Positions 11,136 through 22,405 of a DNA stretch of 64,000 bases are shown in pieces. The notes under the pieces are model-generated. The model saw nothing but the letters and a program-made list of their open reading frames with translations, was not told the origin of the DNA and did no database searches. The DNA comes from Ochotona curzoniae. Its lineage: Eukaryota > Chordata > Mammalia > Lagomorpha > Ochotonidae. Every line of letters starts with the position of its first letter. The first letter of the stretch is position 1. The stretch lies in NCBI RefSeq assembly GCF_017591425.1, contig NW_024466218.1:15886001-15950000 (forward strand). The letters are read 5' to 3'. The position numbers were made by a program, and so were the translations under genes.

Positions 11136-11138
<3 letters not shown>
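10766..11138. other. Unassigned AT-rich sequence
   Basis: Nothing was recognised. A 106-codon plus-strand frame starting at 10666 is Lys/Leu/Ser-rich and runs out of the L1-like piece; it is not a gene I can support. Confidence 0.5.

Positions 11139-11175
<37 letters not shown>
11139..11175. repeat. (CA)n microsatellite, 37 bp
   Basis: An uninterrupted CA dinucleotide tract ends directly at the first copy of the 54 bp direct repeat. Confidence 0.98.
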
Positions 11176-11177
<2 letters not shown>

Positions 11178-11229
11178 CTAAGTCTTTGATAACAACCACC
11201 TTACCCATTTACTCTTCTTTCATTCATTC
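11175..11229 (+). repeat. 54 bp direct repeat, copy 1
   Basis: It runs from 'CCTCTAAGTCTTTGATAACA' to 'TTCTTTCATTCATTC'. It is near identical to 11648-11701, with three substitutions seen by eye around 'ACCCATTTACTC' versus 'ACCCGTTTGCCC'. Confidence 0.9.
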
Positions 11230-11647
11230 GCCCCTCCTTCTGCAGACCCTAAAAACACATTAAACCTGCTATTTCTCATTTGCTTTGTTTTCAATGCTGC
11301 TCATTGTATTCAAATTTCCTCCAATTTCTTTTGTTGCCTTACAGAACTCCACACTCAACTTTCACTTATTATCCATTACCAAATATCTGAACAAAAAAAA
11401 ATGGAAAAAATTACTCAACCATTAATGCAGCATTGGAGTAAGAAACAGGTGACCTATATTCTGATCCAAGCTTTGCAAGTAATTGATTTTGCAACCCAGA
11501 ATAAATCACAGAAGCTTTCAAGGTCTAATTTTTTAATTAGTAACATCAGTACTACAACTGGTTTGCCTATTTCACACGATTGCCGTAAGACATACTTGAA
11601 AACTATATTTGAACCTGAAGTAGAATGTTTGACATTTCTCTATCATC
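11230..11647. other. Sequence between the two 54 bp repeats
   Basis: About 420 bp with a poly(A) run at 11393-11400. No element was recognised. It could be inserted DNA or the tail of a duplicated unit. An 86-codon open frame here has no domain. Confidence 0.45.
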
Positions 11648-11701
11648 CTCTAAGTCTTTGATAACAACCACCTTACCCGTTTGCCCTTCTTTCATTCATT
11701 C
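11648..11701 (+). repeat. 54 bp direct repeat, copy 2
   Basis: Second copy of the word at 11175-11229. Downstream the two copies diverge completely ('AACTCATTTACC' here, 'GCCCCTCCTTCT' there). Confidence 0.9.
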
Positions 11702-11850
11702 AACTCATTTACCATTTATCAGCTGTATGCCAGGTCTCCTGAGACACTGAGTGGAAAAACAAGCATCTCGATATAATAAAACACGTCTCTATAAGAGGTA
11801 CCCAAAATGCCAAGGAGCTTATACCATGATCTGTGGCAACACACAATCTG
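11690..11850 (-). mobile_element. L2 LINE relic
   Basis: 'CATTCATTCAACTCATTTAC' and 'ATGCCAGGTCTCCTGAGACA', then 'CCAAGGAGCTTATACC', follow the reverse complement of the L2 3' end ('attcattcaacaaatattt', 'gtgccaggc', 'aaggagcttaca'). Confidence 0.5.
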
Positions 11851-11954
11851 TTGAGGCACTTAATCAGTACATAAATGCAGTACACATTTGTCATACCTTC
11901 TTTTGCTTTTCTATCTGTTACTCATCTTCCTCTTATATTAACCTCTTCAGAAGA

Positions 11955-12160
11955 ATTCAGCACCACAGTACATGGTTCACATCTTGGCTCCCCTACTTCC
12001 TATCAAGCTTCCTGCTACTGTGTGCCCCAGGAAGCAGCAGGTTATGGCTCAAGTGCATGAGTATCCATTACCTAAGTAGGAGATTTGAGTTCTGGGATCA
12101 CATCTCTCTCTCTCTCCTCTCTTTCCCTTTCAAAATTGAAAATAAATAAATGACTTTTAA
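11955..12160 (+). mobile_element. Old CSINE, 5' truncated
   Basis: 'GGTTATGGCTCAAGTGCATG', 'TCTCTCTCTCTCCTC' and the tail 'GAAAATAAATAAATGACTTT' match the old C-SINE body and tail. The head is missing. Confidence 0.75.
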
Positions 12161-12814
12161 AAACTGAAAAATATGTGCAGAATCAAGGGAGGATCCTGTT
12201 GGAAGGTGTGGTAGGCTGGATCTAAGATGAGGCTCTCTGTAAAGAAGTCATAATTTACCTTAGACGGGTGGGGAGGAGTGTCCCGGGTAGACAGCAAGGG
12301 AGTCAGCTGTACATTAGGAAACAATGTGTCCCCATTTTAAAATGCCACACACAGTCTACGGACTCTACATTGGTGAGTCACCAAGGCGCAGAGTGAAGGC
12401 ATATAAAAAGAACTGAGAAGCACCCTGCTAGCCCTGGTCCCACAGCTAGCTCACTCTGAACCTGAAAAGGCTCTTTGTATTTTGTGTCTGTTTCCTTGTC
12501 AGTGGAATTAGGTTGGAGAGATCTGTGCCATGAAAGATCTCTACTATTTTACAATTGCGTGTGTGTTCTGCATGCCTAGTATTAGATGAATGGAGAGCAG
12601 GAACTTCATCTAAAATGCCCTCCATTTTATCTTTGCAGTCTTATCTCTCATTCCCCCTACCGCATGGCAGAGAAGCATGCTCTCAGTTAACTTTAAGAAG
12701 TTAAAAAGGGGTCATTCAGACCCAAAACAGATGCAGTTTAGAGGAAAAAATGGCAGGAATTTGCCAAAGATGCTCGTACTCATTTCACATCATCTGTTTT
12801 CCCATTTTCTTGTT
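12161..12814. other. Unassigned sequence
   Basis: Mixed-composition sequence with no recognised repeat or gene. A few CpGs lie around 12260-12390, too few for an island. Confidence 0.55.
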
Positions 12815-13110
12815 TTTTTTTTTTAAGTGTGTAACTTATTTTTCCTATACGGAACAAGAGAGATAATGATAGAAAGAAAAAAAAGAGAGAGAGAGAGAAT
12901 GATCCCCAGTCCTCTGGTTTATTCCCAAAATGCCTGCAATGGCTGGGGCTGAACCCAAGGAGTACGAATTCAATGCAGGTCTGCTGAGTGGATGGTAAGC
13001 ACCCAAACACTTGTGCTACCACCTGCTGCCTACCAGGAAGGATATAAGTGAGAGGTCAGAATCAAGAGCAGAGCCAGCGCTGACCCAGGCACCGTGATCT
13101 AGGATGTAGG
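12815..13110 (-). mobile_element. Old CSINE
   Basis: It reads poly(T), then a polypurine tract ('AGAGAGAGAGAGAAT'), then 'CTCTGGTTTATTCCCAAAAT' and 'AATGGCTGGGGCTGAACC', the antisense order of tail and body. The head side is degraded towards 13100. Confidence 0.8.
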
Positions 13111-13836
13111 CATTCCCACTGGGGTCTTAGTATCAAAGCCAGAAGTCTCCATTGTTCCTGTCATTTATCTTCCACTACACTACACTGTCTCTATTGGTGT
13201 ATGCGTGTGTATACTCTCATGCTTCCCTTATCAATAATTTTAATAATAATTAAAAGCAGTTATTATTAGACTCATGCCTCAAGTCCTGTGCAAAAATTGC
13301 CAGTTGGTAACTGAGCATAAATAACACGATTCCACTGGCTAATTGACTTACCAAACATCCCATCCACCTTTTTGGAGCAGAAATCTGTGAGAAATAAGCA
13401 GCATCAGACAAGATTACTTGTGGGACACCAGAAAGGATACATGTTGATTCAGCCCACAGCCTTTATCCTTAAGACCACCCTCTGCTAAACGACTCAAGAT
13501 CTAAGCAAGGAGTAGTCAGAGAAGACAGAACAGCAATTCTCTAGGGGCACAGTCCTATGAGCGCAGAAGGAGAGTCCTCTGAGTCATCCTGGAAGTACCT
13601 AGACTTCCTATCAAATCTGAGCCATCAGAAATCCTTGTAAACCATTTATCCATGATGAAAATTAAGCACAATCTGTTAGCAACTCTCCTCCCCATTAAAA
13701 TTTACTAAAAGAGAAGCAACCTGAAGAGAACTTTCCTGATAGTTCTGTTCTTTCCCCGGATGTGAGAAGGGAAAAAGGACTCACACAGAAGGCTAGTTCA
13801 GAACTCACATGGAGTTTCTACAACCTCAGCAATGAT
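13111..13836. other. Unassigned sequence
   Basis: No repeat or gene was recognised. There is an AT-rich patch 'TTTTAATAATAATTAAA' near 13238. Confidence 0.55.
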
Positions 13837-13854
13837 AAGAAAATGTAGATCTGG

Positions 13855-14186
13855 GACTCGGCAAGGTAGCCTAGTGACTAAAGTTCTCACACTGAATGCA
13901 CCAGGATCCCTTATGGGCACCGGTTCTAATCCCAGTGGCCCTGCTTCTCAGCCAGCTGCCTGCCTGTGGCCTGGGAAAGCAGTCAAGGATGGCCCAAAGC
14001 CTTGGGGCCATGCACCTGTGTGGGAGACCTGAAAGAAGCTCCTGGCTCCTGGCTTCGGATCAACTCAGCTCCAGCTGTTGCGGTCACATGGGGAGTGAAT
14101 CAACGGACCAAAGATCTTCCTCTCTGTCTCTCCTCCTCTCTGTCTCTCTGATTTAACAATAAAAATAAATAAATCTTAAAAATAAA
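13855..14186 (+). mobile_element. CSINE, full length, with 18 bp TSD
   Basis: Head 'GGCAAGGTAGCCTAGTGAC', intact B box 'GGTTCTAATCC', body 'GGCCTGGGAAAGCAGTCAAG', tail 'AATAAAAATAAATAAATC'. The flanks are 'AAGAAAATGTAGATCTGG' (13837-13854) and 'AAGAAAATGCAGATCTGG' (14187-14204), an 18 bp TSD with one mismatch. Confidence 0.97.
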
Positions 14187-14204
14187 AAGAAAATGCAGAT
14201 CTGG

Positions 14205-15719
14205 AGACTTTGCAGGATCTGTGCTTCACAACAGGCTCAGGGAGACACAGCTTCTCCAGGTCTAGAGGGATTTGCTAAGAGCCAGGAATGTGCCCTCCTC
14301 CTGTGTCTGAAATGTAGCTTCATTCCCACTGCTTTGTGGTCATCTCAAACCGACGCTGCGTTGCTGTTGCTAAGTCTTTGCCCACATCATTCCTACATGT
14401 TGGTGACCCTCTCCCTTTCTACTCATTAGTCTATCTCTTACCCATCTTCAAGGTCTAGTTCAAGTTTGACTAACAACCACTAGAAAGCTTTCCCAACTTA
14501 AGTTAACTCTCAGGATATGTTTTCTTCTGAATTTGTTCAGAAAATAATATTTGGAACTGGTATAGGCAATCTGCTTAAAGATCTATTTACTGATGAGTGA
14601 ATTCAAAGGAACACACACACACGCACATAATATATATATAATGATGATATTGTAGGCTATTTAAGACCTGTGTTAAGTGAGGTATTTTGGTTTGTTTCCT
14701 TTTATTAATCTTTTATTAATCTTTACATATAAGTAGAAACATGCAAGATGGACACAATTGGATTCTGGTGTACTTTGGCCCTTCTTCGGATTCACAAACC
14801 CAGGATGGCTCTCTGGGCCACATAATCCCTCTTCTCCCTCACAATGATAAATTTCATATCAGTCCAGTAGTCAGCCATCATCTATCCTCAGGGGAAGAGT
14901 ATATAGCATGACCTCCCTTGAAATATTAGCTCTATTTACACGGGTTTGCGTGGGCCACATTACTTATGAGTCACCAAGGGGAAACAGAGCCTCCAGCAGA
15001 TAAAGCGATCAGCACAAACCCCTGTAAATAAATCTGAAATTTCAATGAAGGTCATGCCAGGGCTGATTTATTCCTTAACACCCTATGAAATAATGTTGAC
15101 CAGGTAAGTGGCTTTCATTTTTTTTTTCCCTCTATTCACATAAGGGAGAAACTTTTAGCTCTAAGGAGCTTGTCTTTCATGTTACAATGAGCATTTGGCT
15201 AGAAAGATAATAGAGCCTGAAGGAAATAATTTTTTAATATTGTGTTTGAGTCTTAGTACTGAAAGGCCAACTTGTGGCAAGAATTTTGTTTTGCTTCTTA
15301 ATTCAATTTGATAATACAAGTTTTCAAGATATAATTTAGTTGAGGAGGTATTGCTTAACACCAGAAGTTGATTCTTTTTTAAAATTCAATAAGCAGAAAA
15401 AGTAGAGCACCTGCATTTAGGAGGCACTTTGCAGATCAGATTACCTCTGCGAGGAAGAGGAGCATAAATAGACCATGGCTCCTGAAAAACCTCCCTGAGT
15501 CTCCCTTAAAATCTTCCAATTATTCTCATGAGTCAAGCATACATCTGTGATGCTGATAAATCAGCTCATTTAGTAAGTAGTCAAAATCAATAATCATTCA
15601 ATCAAGCTATATTTACATGGACTATTCAAGAAGTTCATAGAAATATCATAAAAAATGATGCATAGATTTCAAAATCTTTTTGCATTAAAGTAGTTGTCTC
15701 TAAGTTCCATTTTCTATGT
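14205..15719. other. Unassigned 1.5 kb, repeat-poor
   Basis: No gene was recognised. A short AC/AT simple tract lies at 14612-14640. 14700-14940 may be an unidentified old retroelement 3' end. 14940-15110 has balanced composition and no repeat signature and could be conserved, but only an alignment can tell. Confidence 0.5.
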
Positions 15720-15985
15720 TTTTAAAAAATTTTATTTATTTGCAACACGAGAGGAGAGGGAGAGAAGAAGGCAGAGAAAATGATTGATTCCATCCACTGG
15801 TTCACTCCCCAACTGCCTGCAATGTTCAGGGAGCCAGAATCAGGGAACTCAGCCAGGTCATCATGATGGCTTCAAAGATCTGTGTTAGAAGAAAGCTGGA
15901 ATCAGGAGTTGTAGCCAAGTACCAACATTGCACTCTCAGATGTGGGGCATGGACATCTTAACAGAGTCCTAACGAGTAGACTTGT
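15720..15985 (-). mobile_element. Old CSINE
   Basis: 'AAAATTTTATTTATTTGCAA', a purine tract, then 'CCACTGGTTCACTCCCCAAC' follow the antisense order of tail and body. The head near 15960 is diverged. Confidence 0.8.
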
Positions 15986-16039
15986 TCCTTTCCATATAAT
16001 TTTGGAAGTACCCTCAAACTGAACATTTTCTGAGGACAG

Positions 16040-16130
16040 GACTTTGCTAAATATTGATGCAGGAATGAGGGAAAGAAATAAAATAAAGACACAAGAAGTT
16101 CCCAACATTCAGAAACTTATAGGCAATTGA
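16040..16130 (-). mobile_element. Possible L2 relic
   Basis: 'TTTGCTAAATATTGATGCAG' followed by 'CATTCAGAAACTTATAGGCA' weakly resembles the antisense L2 3' region ('gatacagcagtgaac..aggagcttaca'). Low support. Confidence 0.25.
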
Positions 16131-18550
16131 TTGTATTATGTAAATGATTACCCCATTGAAAGCAAAACAGCCAACCAAATTAAGTGGTTCGTTTTCATTT
16201 TAGAGTTCAAAATTATAAATATCTTGTGGAAATTGAAGTTTCTACTTTTCTGTTTATTATCACATATAACCTAGATGTAGCAAAGAGACTTCAGGACTTC
16301 AAAGGATTGCCCTCCACTAAGCAAAAAACAAGTCAACATTATATTGCTAGAAGGTCTGGGGAAAAAAGGGAAAGGTAAAAAGGCTTGGGAAGAAAAGGAT
16401 AACAACTATTCATTAATTAGCCCTTTATAAGAAAATATAAGACGTCAATAATACTAAAAGTATGCAATAACAATTATTTTACAATATAATGCTCCCAGGT
16501 GTGATTGGAATTTACAGCACTGTTTGTAGCAATTCCTGCTCTCACTCAGATAAGAAATCAAGATAAAGATAATTCTTCAATGAGGGTGGGAGCCATCAGA
16601 AACTATAGCTTTGGAGAAAAAGAGAATGTCCTTCCACCCAATGTTAATAGAAATGCCAATCTGACTCATTTTAAGAAAGTTATCTCCAGTTCTCATTAAA
16701 AATCTCATTTGTATGCCAACATTTGATAAGTTCTTTATAAGACATTTCTATCTGTGCATAAAACCTCCTCATCTGAAGGAGTTCATTGTGTACCTAAGAA
16801 TGAAAAGCTGGGATTATGTTACACAGAGTAGTTCTTATTCAAACAGATTTCCTTATTTTCCCCATCTCCTAACAGCTTTCCAATTTTTTTTTTCTAATAA
16901 GTATCTTTTCTTCCTGGGTATATCCTGTAGAAAGGGGCTCTAAGCACTAGTCTTTCTATTTGTAGCAACTCTGATCTCCAATGAGGAGTGAACACTCTTT
17001 CTGGATATCATATACCTACGATAATTTCGTTGAATTTCCAATCACTGCTTGAAAACATGTTAGAACATTTCAACTGGTTATAGCATTGAGCAACAACCTG
17101 AGGGCCATTCATTGTCATGCTGGGGCACTTGCCTGTGTCTTTCTGCCTTTTTTCCATTTGATCAGGCTTTATGTGTGCTTTGATCCAGGCAAAACATAAC
17201 AAAGATATTTTTCAGTTTCAAAACTCCAACTACAGATACACTGAGGGCAAAGCTGAAACCATCATTAGGCAACAATGATGCTTTGAAATTCTGGCTGTAG
17301 AATTTTGTGGAGCGTATACTGTTTCCCCTTTACGTGAATAAAACCCTTTAGAATGTTCAAATACCTCCCTGTTTCCCTGTAATGCAGACTGGCTTTGTTG
17401 TTCCCTCCTTGCTGCTAAAGAAACATAGGACAAGAGTGGCTAAGTAACTTCCCCAATGTTATTCACATATATTAAAATAAGAATATGAAAACGATGATAA
17501 AGAACAGAATCCATGATCTCTGCACTCACAGGTTCTTTCCACAGCAAAACTAATATTTCCTGCAGTGCAGTCTCCCTCCACTGCCACCTGTCAACTCTTA
17601 TCCCATCTATAACGAGTTCAGATGGGCCCCATAAGGTCCACTTCTTCCACGTCAGTTTTCTATGAATAGCCCTAAGACTGAGGGTCATAATTAAGCTCTC
17701 AAGTCAACAGTGTTTCTTTTTATACATTAACCAAAGTGATAAAGTCTTAATGATACTAAAATGGTAGCTTAACATACTTCATAGTAACAGTACTAGTCTA
17801 ATAATTGTAATACTGAGTGAGCAAAAATATGACATTTAAAAACATGAATGTATGGCAAATTGATAACCTACTAAAACAGACCACTCTGGATTTTGATTTT
17901 CCAACATGTAACATAAAATAGTAAATAATACACTTACTGATAACCATTTAAAGTGAAGATTCTATAATTCTATTATCTTAATTGCACTTATCATTTGGGG
18001 TGATAGAGTATGCCCTTCATTTATCCGTGTATCACATGTTCTTTCAGCCCAGAATGCGAATGAGCCTTTTGGTTTATTTAAATTATCTACATTTTAAAAC
18101 ACATAGTTCAAGGCACACTGAAGCAAAGATGAAGCCTCCCAGTAAATATGAGTTGAGTGTTTTTCCCTCTCACCAATATACAGAAGAAGGACATAGATAA
18201 GGCTGCAAGAGATTTTTAAAGAGAAATTGAAGTCACATAGTAAAGTACCTTATACTTGAAGCAGGAAAAATGTTCCACTGGCATTTACTCCATGATAGCA
18301 GCATGTGCTAAATTTGGTGCCATAAGGTCTGGTACCCACTCAGGAATGAATATCTTGGTGCCACAATTTTTAGTTCAACCCTTGAAACTGAAATAGTTAT
18401 TGCATTAGTTGAAAATTAATTGTGCTGTACCTTTCAGGACTACCACTCCAATAATTGACGTGTCTGATGGGTCGCTACCTAGCCTTTAGTAAGTAACTCC
18501 AAATGCTCATCTTATGACATAACACATAAGATTCACAAATACACAAAGCA
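16131..18550. other. Unassigned 2.4 kb, AT-rich, repeat-poor
   Basis: No SINE, LINE or coding signature was recognised. Open frames are 82 codons or less and lie on both strands with no domain. AT-rich throughout. Confidence 0.55.
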
Positions 18551-18565
18551 TGAAATATTTTATAA

Positions 18566-18895
18566 AAAAAAAAGATTTATTTTATTTTTATTGCAAAGTC
18601 AGATACACAGAGAGTAGAGACAGAGAGGAAGATCTTCCGTCTGATGGTTCATTTCCCAAATGACTGCAACATCCGGTGCTGTGCCAATCCGAAGCCAGGA
18701 ACCAGAAACTTCTTCCAGGTTTCCCATGCGGGTGTAGGCTCCCAATGCTTTGGGCCATCCTCGACTGCTTTCCCAGGCCATAGGAAGGGAGCTAGATGGG
18801 AAATAGGGCATTTGAGATTAGAACTGGTGCCCTATACGGGATCCTGGCGCTCTCAAGGCAAGGACTTTTTAGCAGCTAGGCCACTGTGTCAGGTC
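18566..18895 (-). mobile_element. CSINE, full length, with TSD
   Basis: It reads poly(A/T) then 'GATTTATTTTATTTTTATTG', 'CTTTCCCAGGCCATAGG' and 'CCCTATACGGGATCCTGGCG', ending in the antisense head 'CTAGGCCACTGTGTCAGG'. The flanks 'TGAAATATTTTAT' (18551-18563) and 'TGAAATGTTCTTT' (18896-18908) look like a decayed TSD. Confidence 0.93.
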
Positions 18896-19139
18896 TGAAA
18901 TGTTCTTTTTGACCTCAGTTTCTTCATTGGTAAAGAAGAGTAATGTTCAAATCCAAGATTATAAAATTTAATAAATTGATAAGAAAATTTATTTACATTG
19001 AACCATATTAAATCTAATTAAAATTATCAAAATAGTAAAAAAATTCTGATTTTACCTTATTTCAGTACATAAAATGTACATTTATATACACTGAAGACAC
19101 TTTTGCAAAAGTGAAAACAACCACTTTGGAGTAATTTAA

Positions 19140-19965
19140 TAACTGGCGAGAGGAATCAAGATGGTGGAATATGATAAGGACATGTTTAAACAGACAGAAA
19201 AACATTAGACAGGGTGAAGCAGAGAAGACACATCCCAGGAAATAGGAAGACCAATTGCAGAGAGGCACCTGGAGACTGGCAGACACAGAAAAGAGGCAGA
19301 AACAGAGGTGTGAGGTTGCAGTGATGAGATATACCAGTGGCAGTCAACAAGCGGTGATCTAAGCTCCACCAGCAGCTATAGCTCCAACAACAAGGATGGA
19401 AATGAGGAGGTCACCAGGAGCTCAGGAGGTGAATCCAGGCAAAGAACTTCCCATTCTGCTAATTTCTTTAAGTCAATCAGGAGCAGAGACAGAACAGCAG
19501 ATCCCAAAAAGGTGGTTCAGGAAAAGGGTAGATTTCACAGCCAAGACACGACTCTACTCCCAAGCCTCATTGGACACCATTTTGTGTAGGAAGGCAAAGG
19601 CTGTTGGACAGGACTGTGCATACACTACATTGAGATCAAACTCATTTTTGGCTCATTGCGTTGCACCTATGTGGCATCCTACATCAATGAAGTACAATGA
19701 CCAGAAATACAGTTCCACCCAAAAGAAGTCTGGATATCCCCCAAACCTACAGCTGGTGGATCCACAACTCCACCGATGGCACAAAAGGCATCATTTTGTA
19801 CAGTGTTGCAAAGTTTATAAGACTGGAGGGACAACCATGAGCAGCACATGTGCTGAGCTGGCAATGAACACACCGATTTGGGCAACATATGGGTCAAAAT
19901 AAGTTTATGTGGGCCTCAGACCTAAAGCAGAGCAGGTTCTGGGCAAGATTAGCACCACCAACAAC
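19140..19965 (+). mobile_element. L1 LINE 5'-UTR-like segment
   Basis: 'CGAGAGGAATCAAGATGGTG' is a typical start of a mammalian L1 5' end ('caagatgg.ggaata'). It is followed by 'CCAATTGCAGAGAGGCACCT', 'GGAGACTGGCAGACACAGAA' and a GC-balanced, CA-rich region with 'GCCAAGACACGACTC' and 'GGCTGTTGGACAGGACTG'. It ends before any ORF1. The 168-codon frame at 19396-19902 is noncoding 5' UTR by this reading. The lagomorph subfamily assignment is from memory. Confidence 0.55.
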
Positions 19966-20034
19966 CTAGCTGTTCAGGACACCTAGTGTCTCCCTCATCT
20001 TGGGAGCTGCCTGAACCAGAAGTAGGAAAGAGGT

Positions 20035-20165
20035 TGTACAGACAACAGTTGCAGCCACTTGGGGAGTGAATCAGTGAATGGAAGATGCTCTTTCTCTTTG
20101 CCTCTCCTTCTCTTTGTGTAATTCTACTTCTCAAAGAAATATGTAATAAATCTTTTTTAAAAATC
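20035..20165 (+). mobile_element. CSINE 3' fragment
   Basis: 'GTTGCAGCCACTTGGGGAGT', 'GAATCAGTGAATGGAAGATG', a pyrimidine tract and 'AATAAATCTTTTTTAAAAAT' are the last third of a CSINE. The head and body are absent. It follows the L1 5'-UTR-like piece after about 70 bp. Confidence 0.85.
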
Positions 20166-20489
20166 AAAAAGAATCAATGAGCAGAAAAGTGTATCAATAG
20201 CTTAGGACCCTTCACTTTAAACATATGTCAGCAGATTTGGGTCTCATCTCAGGATCTGGTTTCTATTTGTTTTTCCCAAAGCTTTTTACATGGCTCAATG
20301 GGTATTTTATTCTTGCCAAAAAAATCATGATCTGCATTTCACTTCATGGGCTGAAAACTCAATAGAACACTCTCATTGTACTTGACAGTGTTTCATATTC
20401 CCATTACTGGCTTATTGTTTTATTCAGCATTGCTAAAAACTGTTCTTGCTCATATTGATTTATTCCTTATCCAGACTCATTTTCTCTTT
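20166..20489. other. Unassigned sequence
   Basis: Nothing recognised. Confidence 0.5.
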
Positions 20490-20710
20490 AAAAATGTATT
20501 TATTTGAGAGACTGACACAGTCCCCTCTAGCAGTTCACAACAGTCAGGGCTGGATCAGGCCAGAGGTGGCAAGAAGGAATTCAGCTCAGTCTTCCAGGAG
20601 GGTGGCAGAAACTCATCTGTTTGATTCCATCGTTGCTGCTTCCCAAGGTCTACACTAGCACTGAGTTAGAACCAGAAACCAGAGCCAGGGGTCAGACCAG
20701 GTAGTATAAT
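20490..20710 (-). mobile_element. Old CSINE, degraded
   Basis: 'AAAAATGTATTTATTTGAGA', then 'GCTGGATCAGGCCAGAGG', 'TTCCCAAGGTCTACACTAGC' and 'TTAGAACCAGAAACCAG' follow the antisense tail-to-body order. Strongly diverged. Confidence 0.6.
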
Positions 20711-21489
20711 AAAAGACAGCAGCATCATAACCAGTGGTCTCTGGGCCAAGAACCAAACTCTGGGCTCATCATTGTAAAGTGTACTAGAAGGCTGACAACC
20801 CATTTTGTTGTGACTGAAAGGGTCATGAGTATTTCTGGAAGCTATGTTGTTCCCTCTGTCCTTTTCAAGTATTCCCAAAGGCACATTAACCGGTCTCTAG
20901 GATTTTCTGTGGGGCATTCAAGAAAGAAGTCCTAGACCATTAGTTCCTGGATTTCACACCTGCTTTCTTATTATTCAGAATATGAACATCATATTCTCTA
21001 TATTTAACAACTTCCTTGCTGCTGCCTTTTCTAGTATCAAGTATGCTCAATACCAAGTTAGTCTGGGTTCCATCTTTATTTCTCTTTTCATTTTACTTTA
21101 TTTTCCAAAATGAGTTCATCTGTTTCCGTGACCAGATATTTTTACATGTGAAGGATTTCCAGCCAGATCTTTCTCATGAGCTCCAGAATTTATATATCAC
21201 AGTAAACACTTCCCTATGAACATCCTAGAAGTACCTTAAATTTAATATGTAAAAAGGGACCTATTCCCTAAGCATGCACCTGTTTCAAATTCTTTATCTC
21301 TGTGAAAGGTAAAATCATTTACCCATTTACTTGAATTGCAAACCCAGTTGTTTCCTTTTACCCTCTTCCCATCTATAGAATAACCAAATGTTCCATCACC
21401 TTCCTCGGTAGCTCACATCCATGTTCTCTCATTATTCCCACTACTGATCATCTGTTTCAAGCTAACATTTTTACTCCTAACTTTAAAAA
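20711..21489. other. Unassigned sequence
   Basis: No repeat or gene was recognised; T-rich around 21080-21110. Confidence 0.5.
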
Positions 21490-21743
21490 AATAAGGGGGA
21501 GGAGCCAACACTGTGGCAGAGCCTGTGACCCTGGCATCCCATATGACATCAGTTTATATAACAATTGTTCTACTTCAATTAGTGGCAGATGATCCAAGTA
21601 CTTGGTCCATGCGCATACCTGGGAGATCACGATGAAGTTCCTGGCTCTTGGCATCAGTCTGACTCAGACCATTGCAGCTACTTGGAGAGTGAATCAGAAG
21701 ATTGAAGACCTTTCTCTCCCTGTCCCTCCCAGCTCTCTCTCTC

Positions 21744-21796
<53 letters not shown>

Positions 21797-21820
21797 TCTA
21801 GTAAATAAATAAATCTTTAA
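21490..21820 (+). mobile_element. CSINE with expanded (TC)n tail
   Basis: Head 'GGAGCCAACACTGTGGCAGA', 'GGCATCCCATATGACATC', 'TCCTGGCTCTTGGCATC', an expanded CT region and the tail 'AGTAAATAAATAAATCTTTA'. The B box is degraded, so the copy is old. Confidence 0.88.
21746..21792. repeat. (TC)n microsatellite within SINE tail
   Basis: An uninterrupted CT/TC tract of about 47 bp grew from the polypyrimidine region of the SINE at 21490-21820. Confidence 0.97.
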
Positions 21821-21921
21821 ACAAAAATGATATAAGCAATGAGAACCAAAGTATCATCACTACTTAGAGCCCAACTGTTTCACTGGCCTAAGTGTGTTAC
21901 AATTCTGTGTGTTAATACTTT

Positions 21922-22001
21922 ACCTTGATCTTCATACTGACTATAGATATGTTTTTAAAAAGTGGCTTGCAAACACAGAATTGTGAACATAGTACTTAGC
22001 C
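21922..22001 (+). repeat. 80 bp tandem duplication, unit 1
   Basis: It runs from 'ACCTTGATCTTCATACTGAC' to 'AGTACTTAGCC' and is followed directly by the second unit of identical length. Confidence 0.97.
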
Positions 22002-22081
22002 ACCTTGATCTTCATATTGGCTATAGATATGTTTTTAAAAAGTAGCTTGCAAACACAGAATTATGAACACAGTACTTAGCC
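22002..22081 (+). repeat. 80 bp tandem duplication, unit 2
   Basis: Same 80 bp as unit 1 with five substitutions and no indel, counted by eye (about 94% identity). No open frame is preserved across the units. Confidence 0.97.
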
Positions 22082-22254
22082 TAGATTCTCAAAATGTCAC
22101 CCGAGGTCTTTCTCCTTGCTATCCTTAACTTTACAGATGGAATTTGTCTTCTGTCTCACATGATTCCATTTACTATTTGGTATTAATCCATCAGGATTCA
22201 AAAGTATAGTAGAAGTTTAAGTTCCAGAGTAATATGCATAGGTTGTGATAGTAT

Positions 22255-22405
22255 ATGATACCAGGCAAGATAGCTAACATCCCTGGGCAACCTTAGTGTG
22301 CCTACCAGCAAAATGAGCATATTAATGGTATCTTCCCTGAAATACTGTTGTGAGGACAAATTCATCTATACACATACAGAACTTAGGTAACTGCCTGGCA
22401 CGTGG
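22255..22405 (+). mobile_element. MIR SINE relic
   Basis: 'CATCCCTGGGCAACCTTAGT', 'CAGCAAAATGAGCATATTAA', 'GAAATACTGTTGTGAGGACA' and 'AACTGCCTGGCACGTGG' follow the MIR core and 3' half in order. Confidence 0.75.

Noticed and set aside
19396..19902. 168-codon open frame
   Set aside because: It lies in an L1 5'-UTR-like segment and the product has no domain.
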